Source: a virus. Taken from it: a stretch of DNA of 26,357 nucleotides. The notes under the pieces were generated by a model. It was not told the DNA's origin and did not search any database. It saw only the letters and a program-made list of their open reading frames with translations. A program made the translations under genes and the position numbers. Each line of letters starts with the position of its first letter. Position 1 is the stretch's first letter. Of this stretch, positions 23,750 to 26,357 are shown one piece after another. The stretch spans positions 1-26,357 of the IMG/VR virus record IMGVR_UViG_3300010391_000427. One strand, given 5' to 3'.

Positions 23750-23991
23750 TGCTTTCTTCTCCAGAGGGTTCTTCGCGGCAATTCAGAATAGGAACTTCCA
23801 GATAGCGTTTGCCGTAGTCTCACGATGTCCTCCGCCAGAAATGAGCCGCCGTCTTTCCATTGCTCACAGAACACGGTGATCGCGTCACGCAGTTTGGCAC
23901 AATCAACGGCCATGTCGTAGGCTTCACTCTCTGCCAACCTTCCGCCCTGGCACAGGCGCGCCCACAGATCGCTGAATCTATACTCGTTCAC
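23746..23991 (-). CDS. Hypothetical protein, 81 aa
   Basis: The frame is open to 24123, but the part upstream is Ser/Thr/Pro/Trp-rich and lies under the end of the beta-helix gene, so GTG 23991 is the likely start, though its Shine-Dalgarno is weak. Helical by eye (NEYRFSDLWARLCQGGRLAE; YDMAVDCAKLRDAITVFCEQ; EDIVRLRQTL). No family is recognised. Its TGA overlaps the TTG start of the nuclease-like gene. Confidence 0.5.
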   Translation of the reverse strand: MNEYRFSDLWARLCQGGRLAESEAYDMAVDCAKLRDAITVFCEQWKDGGSFLAEDIVRLRQTLSGSSYSELPRRTLWRRKH

Positions 23992-24034
23992 TTTCGTTAG
24001 CTCGCTCTTCTGTTGTATAGAAGGCCGCGGTGCT

Positions 24035-25012
24035 TCACGACTGCCAGTCCACGTCCACCCGCCCCACGTCCTGCTTGTTCCAGTGGATGTGGGCGTCGCC
24101 GACGCAGTTCGTGAACGAGACATGCTTCGTGTCCTTCACGTCGATCCAGTTCTGCCCGCCGGCAGCATGGAATGTGCTGCCGTTGAACGTGACGACGCCG
24201 CAGCCCTGCACGGAGGCGATCGCCTGCTGGTTGTCGCCCGACAGGAAGACACTGCCGCGCACCTGAGCCAACGGGTGCCGCTCGAGCAGCAGCGACCCGG
24301 TGCTCTTCGGCTGCATCGACTTGTCCACGAAGAACCGCGTTATCACGACGTTGTTCTTGGTCTCAAAGCCGCTGAGCGCGAAGGCGGCGCGGGCGTTCCC
24401 GTCACCGATCAGCCGCCCGGCGTTCCTCGAGAGGCAGTCGCTCATCACGATCGGCCCGCCAGGCGTCAGGTCGCCAGCGGCCTTGCAGTCGAAGCCCTGC
24501 TCGATAGGGCGCTGCACGAGCTGCACGTTCTGCGATCCGGTGTCCTCGAAGTAGCAAGCCCGGAGAACGAGCGTCGGAACAGAAAGGGGGATCCCATCTT
24601 TGAGCAACAGGCCACGGTTGTACCCGGCCAGGTTCCAGTAGATGTCGTGCTCGTTGTGCGTGTTGAAGAATGCGCAGCGCTCGACTCTGTTGTCCGAGCG
24701 CATCCTGTAGCTGCGGCTCGCCCACTTCGTAGCGTTGCGTACAGCAAGGTCTTGCAGGCGGATGCCGTCGCAGACCCCGTGGAAGACGAAGTGGTGTAAG
24801 CCGACGCTCGAGTACGGCAGCGAGTAGACGAACATCCTCTTGGATACTACGTCGCCACTGTCGATCGGCCACTCCCCGCGGAGTTCGGTAGGCAGTAGGT
24901 CTTCGGCTGCAACCCCTGGTCCTACCACCGGAGCATCGTACACCGATCCTCCGGTGTAGGCGTTCAGCGCAGCCAGTGACTTCTCGATTCCTTCTTGGAC
25001 GGCGGGCAACAT
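24035..25012 (-). CDS. Parallel beta-helix protein, possible tail spike, 325 aa
   Basis: ATG 25012 is used because AGGAAG lies six bases upstream. A GTG at 25063 is in frame but sits inside a hairpin and has no Shine-Dalgarno. After an N-terminal helix (VQEGIEKSLAALNAY), the protein shows repeats of hydrophobic strands spaced by Asn/Asp/Gly turns (GIRLQDLAVRNATKWASRS; DNRVERCAFFNTHNEHD; VLRACYFEDTGSQN; VTFNGSTFHAAGGQN; HVSFTNCVGDAHIHWN), characteristic of right-handed parallel beta-helices of pectate-lyase and tail-spike type. No catalytic residues can be assigned. As a leftward gene outside the tail operon, it may be a receptor protein or a secreted enzyme. Base composition is like its neighbours. 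Confidence 0.65.
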   Translation of the reverse strand: MLPAVQEGIEKSLAALNAYTGGSVYDAPVVGPGVAAEDLLPTELRGEWPIDSGDVVSKRMFVYSLPYSSVGLHHFVFHGVCDGIRLQDLAVRNATKWASRSYRMRSDNRVERCAFFNTHNEHDIYWNLAGYNRGLLLKDGIPLSVPTLVLRACYFEDTGSQNVQLVQRPIEQGFDCKAAGDLTPGGPIVMSDCLSRNAGRLIGDGNARAAFALSGFETKNNVVITRFFVDKSMQPKSTGSLLLERHPLAQVRGSVFLSGDNQQAIASVQGCGVVTFNGSTFHAAGGQNWIDVKDTKHVSFTNCVGDAHIHWNKQDVGRVDVDWQS

Positions 25013-25040
25013 GATTGACTTCCTGGTTGTAGATGGAAAA

Positions 25041-25105
25041 GCAGCCACATCTCCGACGGGCACCCACGGCTGAGAATGGTTCCGCTCAGGGAGAGATGCG
25101 GCTGC
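25041..25105 (-). terminator. Long structured hairpin with U-run, terminator or leader element
   Basis: On the minus strand GCAGCCGCATCTC (25105-25093) pairs with GAGATGTGGCTGC (25053-25041), 13 pairs with one G-U. The 39-base middle holds a further CTGAG...CTCAG stem, and TTTT follows directly. It lies in the 99-base gap between the secreted-protein gene and the beta-helix gene. A terminator for the upstream genes, or an attenuator in the beta-helix leader, are both possible. Confidence 0.6.
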
Positions 25106-25111
25106 TAGACG

Positions 25112-25534
25112 TTAGTCGTTCGGGAGTGAAACCACCTCGTCGCCGACCTGGACGATAGAGCTCGAGGCCTGATTGTTGCGCTGCTTCTTCTTCTTGACCG
25201 GGCGCATGTTGGCCCATTTCCCGTTGGGTAGCTTCTTCTGCACCTTGCCGTCCTTGATGCGGTAGGTGTTGCCACCCGTGCTCCACTCGCCTGAGCTGGA
25301 TGCGGTCGGAGCCGCCGGGGTCGAGTGAGCGCCTGCGACGCCGTTGGCGACGCTGGAGATTCCGGTTGCGTCAACGCCTTGAACCCAGATGCCGGGCCCT
25401 GGGGTCGATGGCGTCACGTCAACCGACACGGGCTGATCGCCCAGGATCCAGAGCGAGCCATCCTTGACCTCGCCTGCGAAGGCGGTTGCTGACAGCATGA
25501 ACGCCGCAGCGATCGCCACGATTGTCTTCTTCAT
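25112..25534 (-). CDS. Sec-secreted hypothetical protein, 140 aa
   Basis: A clean signal peptide MKKTIVAIAAAFMLSATAFA ends with an A-F-A cleavage site, so the mature protein would start GEVKDG. It contains a Pro/Ser/Gly-rich central part, a short sequence GNTYRIKDGKVQKKLPNGKW (beta hairpin-like) and a strongly basic stretch VKKKKQR, ending with a beta-like tail (SSIVQVGDEVVSLP). AGGAG lies seven bases upstream of the ATG, which overlaps the stop of the previous gene (ATGA). No family is recognised. Export to periplasm or outside is inferred from the signal. A phage protein with a host signal peptide may act on the cell surface. Confidence 0.7.
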   Translation of the reverse strand: MKKTIVAIAAAFMLSATAFAGEVKDGSLWILGDQPVSVDVTPSTPGPGIWVQGVDATGISSVANGVAGAHSTPAAPTASSSGEWSTGGNTYRIKDGKVQKKLPNGKWANMRPVKKKKQRNNQASSSIVQVGDEVVSLPND

Positions 25535-26001
25535 GTCTTGTCTCCTACTGAGTCTCTCGATCCGGAGATCGAACCGAGTGTATTAAAGGCATCCTCGCAG
25601 CCGGAGCCGTCGCCGTAGCCGTAGCCGGAACCGTCGCCGTCGCCGTAGCCGTAGCCGGATCTGGAGCCGTAGCCGTCGCCGTAGCCGTTGCCGTAGCCGT
25701 AGCCGTAGCCGTAGCCGGATCTGGAGCCGTAGCCGGAGCCGTCGCCGTAGCCGTTGCCGTAGCCGTAGCCGGAGCCGTAGCCGTCGAAGCTAAACATAGA
25801 CAGCGCGGGCGCACCGCTTAGGCCGACAATGCCCTTTAACATGCTATCTACAGCCATTTGGGCGTCGATTGGCATTGCCTCTTCTACCCACAGCAGGTTG
25901 CTGTACCCGATATCTGCGAGCATCATGCCAGGCCGAAGCCCGTGATCGGGACATGCACCCGCCGCTTTGGCGGCAAGGAGATGCAGCTCTGTCAGCTCCA
26001 C
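25531..26001 (-). CDS. Gly-Tyr repeat protein, 156 aa
   Basis: GTG 26001 is chosen because GGGAGAGG lies five bases upstream; the open frame begins with a TTG at 26016 that has no signal. The N-terminal about 70 residues are a helical domain (ELTELHLLAAKAAGACPDHG; AQMAVDSMLKGIVGLSGAPAL). Residues about 73-135 are almost wholly Gly-Tyr-Gly with Ser, Asp, Asn and Arg at the variable places, including the repeated block GYGSRSGYGYG. The role is unknown. The short end CEDAFNTLGSISGSRDSVGDKT overlaps the secreted-protein start. It is coupled to the DUF6948-like gene upstream by a ten-base overlap. Confidence 0.7.
   Translation of the reverse strand: MELTELHLLAAKAAGACPDHGLRPGMMLADIGYSNLLWVEEAMPIDAQMAVDSMLKGIVGLSGAPALSMFSFDGYGSGYGYGNGYGDGSGYGSRSGYGYGYGYGNGYGDGYGSRSGYGYGDGDGSGYGYGDGSGCEDAFNTLGSISGSRDSVGDKT
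25601..25786 (-). repeat. Hexanucleotide-type coding repeat (Gly-Tyr-Gly)
   Basis: Nearly continuous units of GCCGTA/GCCGTC/GCCGGA/GCCGTT on the plus strand encode GYG-x-G on the minus strand. A longer unit containing GGATCTGGAGCCGTAGCC occurs twice. All units keep the frame, so copy-number change would lengthen or shorten the protein without breaking it. Confidence 0.85.
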
Positions 26002-26279
26002 GGGGCCCTCTCCCAAGCTTCAACGGCCTTAGCGGTTACATCAAGCACGGCCGTCACATCGCGCAGCTCCATATCTGCTGCGTCGCTTATGCGGCATTCA
26101 CTGTTTGGGCCTTGGCTGGCAAGGCCAACGACCCCCTTGAGAATCTTGCTCCAGTAAACGCACATACGCGCACGCTTGAGCGTGATCGTCTTGCCGGTCG
26201 TATCCAGTGTGTAGCCAAAAAAGACTCCGCGATGAGCAGTCGTGACGACGACCGGGCGCAGCTCGGCGTCGGTGGTCAT
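25992..26279 (-). CDS. DUF6948-like protein, 95 aa
   Basis: The order RPVVVTTAHRGVFFGYTLD, then ITLKRARMCVYWSKI, then GVVGLASQGPNSECRIS, then LRDVTAVLDVTAKAVEAW is the pattern I recall for DUF6948, a short family of phages and their hosts with no known role. The strands and aromatic residues suggest a small beta-rich fold with a final helix. ATG 26279 has AGGAG eight bases upstream and overlaps the stop of the previous gene (ATGA). The family name is from memory and could not be searched. Confidence 0.6.
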   Translation of the reverse strand: MTTDAELRPVVVTTAHRGVFFGYTLDTTGKTITLKRARMCVYWSKILKGVVGLASQGPNSECRISDAADMELRDVTAVLDVTAKAVEAWERAPWS

Positions 26280-26357
26280 GGGGCGGCTCCTGCCGCCTGC
26301 GCAGCTCGTCGTCCACGGACAGCCTCCGCCATAACCTCCAGCCTGTACGCGACGAAC
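26276..26357 (-). CDS. C-terminal end of a leftward gene, truncated by the window
   Basis: The frame runs from the window edge and reads FVAYRLEVMAEAVRGRRAAQ then AAGAAP before a TGA that overlaps the ATG of the next gene (ATGA). The overlap and the sensible helical sequence support a real gene. Only 26 residues are visible, so no product can be named. Confidence 0.45.
   Translation of the reverse strand, partial: FVAYRLEVMAEAVRGRRAAQAAGAAP

Noticed and set aside
24035-25063. GTG 25063 as start of the beta-helix gene
   Set aside because: No Shine-Dalgarno, and it falls inside the 25041-25105 hairpin; ATG 25012 has AGGAAG at good spacing.
25601-25786. CRISPR-like or non-coding satellite array
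   Set aside because: The repeats are short, uninterrupted, without spacers, and keep a coding frame for Gly-Tyr.

Overview
The window is a segment of a tailed double-stranded DNA phage genome with a short-tail (podovirus, T7-like) virion plan. The evidence is a large terminase with ATPase and nuclease motifs, then portal, scaffold-like, major capsid, tubular tail and tail-nozzle proteins, then three successive internal-virion-type proteins, the last of 1388 residues. The bases are GC-rich by eye. I see no rRNA, convincing tRNA, integrase or CRISPR array. The host cannot be named from the sequence. No RNA polymerase, DNA polymerase or endolysin is visible, so the replication genes and probably the cell-wall enzyme lie outside the window.

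Layout. (1) 1-1108: two leftward small genes (a 58-residue HTH protein and a 132-residue unknown) separated by about 420 bases without a convincing gene. This gap holds two dyad symmetries, a potential G-quadruplex and a terminator-like hairpin. (2) 1109-4312: start of the rightward late operon, with three small proteins (one winged-helix-like, a candidate small terminase), terL, a zinc-ribbon protein and a DUF115/MptE-like protein. (3) 4451-10107: head genes (portal, three small linkers, scaffold-like protein, major capsid protein, probable decoration protein), closed by a strong terminator at 10138-10181. (4) 10193-17888: tail tube (split by an apparent frameshift), a 1311-residue nozzle protein carrying an inserted lectin-like domain, a small fibre-like protein, a sulfotransferase-like protein and two internal proteins. 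(5) 17885-22538: the giant ejection protein, an XhlA-like holin candidate and a small lipoprotein with a second membrane segment (possible spanin). (6) 22540-26357: leftward genes converging on the late operon with one base between stop codons. From the right these are a truncated gene, a DUF6948-like protein, a Gly-Tyr repeat protein, a Sec-secreted protein, a beta-helix protein, a small unknown, a PD-(D/E)XK-like nuclease, an HTH protein and a 180-residue unknown.

Most genes overlap by ATGA/TGATG/TAATG junctions, so translational coupling is probably general. The rightward genes supply DNA packaging, head, tail, DNA ejection and part of lysis. The leftward block looks like accessory or early functions plus a possible receptor-binding beta-helix protein. 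The points most worth checking are the lectin insert in the nozzle, a possible ADP-ribosyltransferase-like segment in the giant ejection protein, the sulfotransferase-like gene among ejection genes, the tail-tube frameshift, the lipoprotein/spanin candidate, the Gly-Tyr repeat gene, and the long structured hairpin in the leftward operon.
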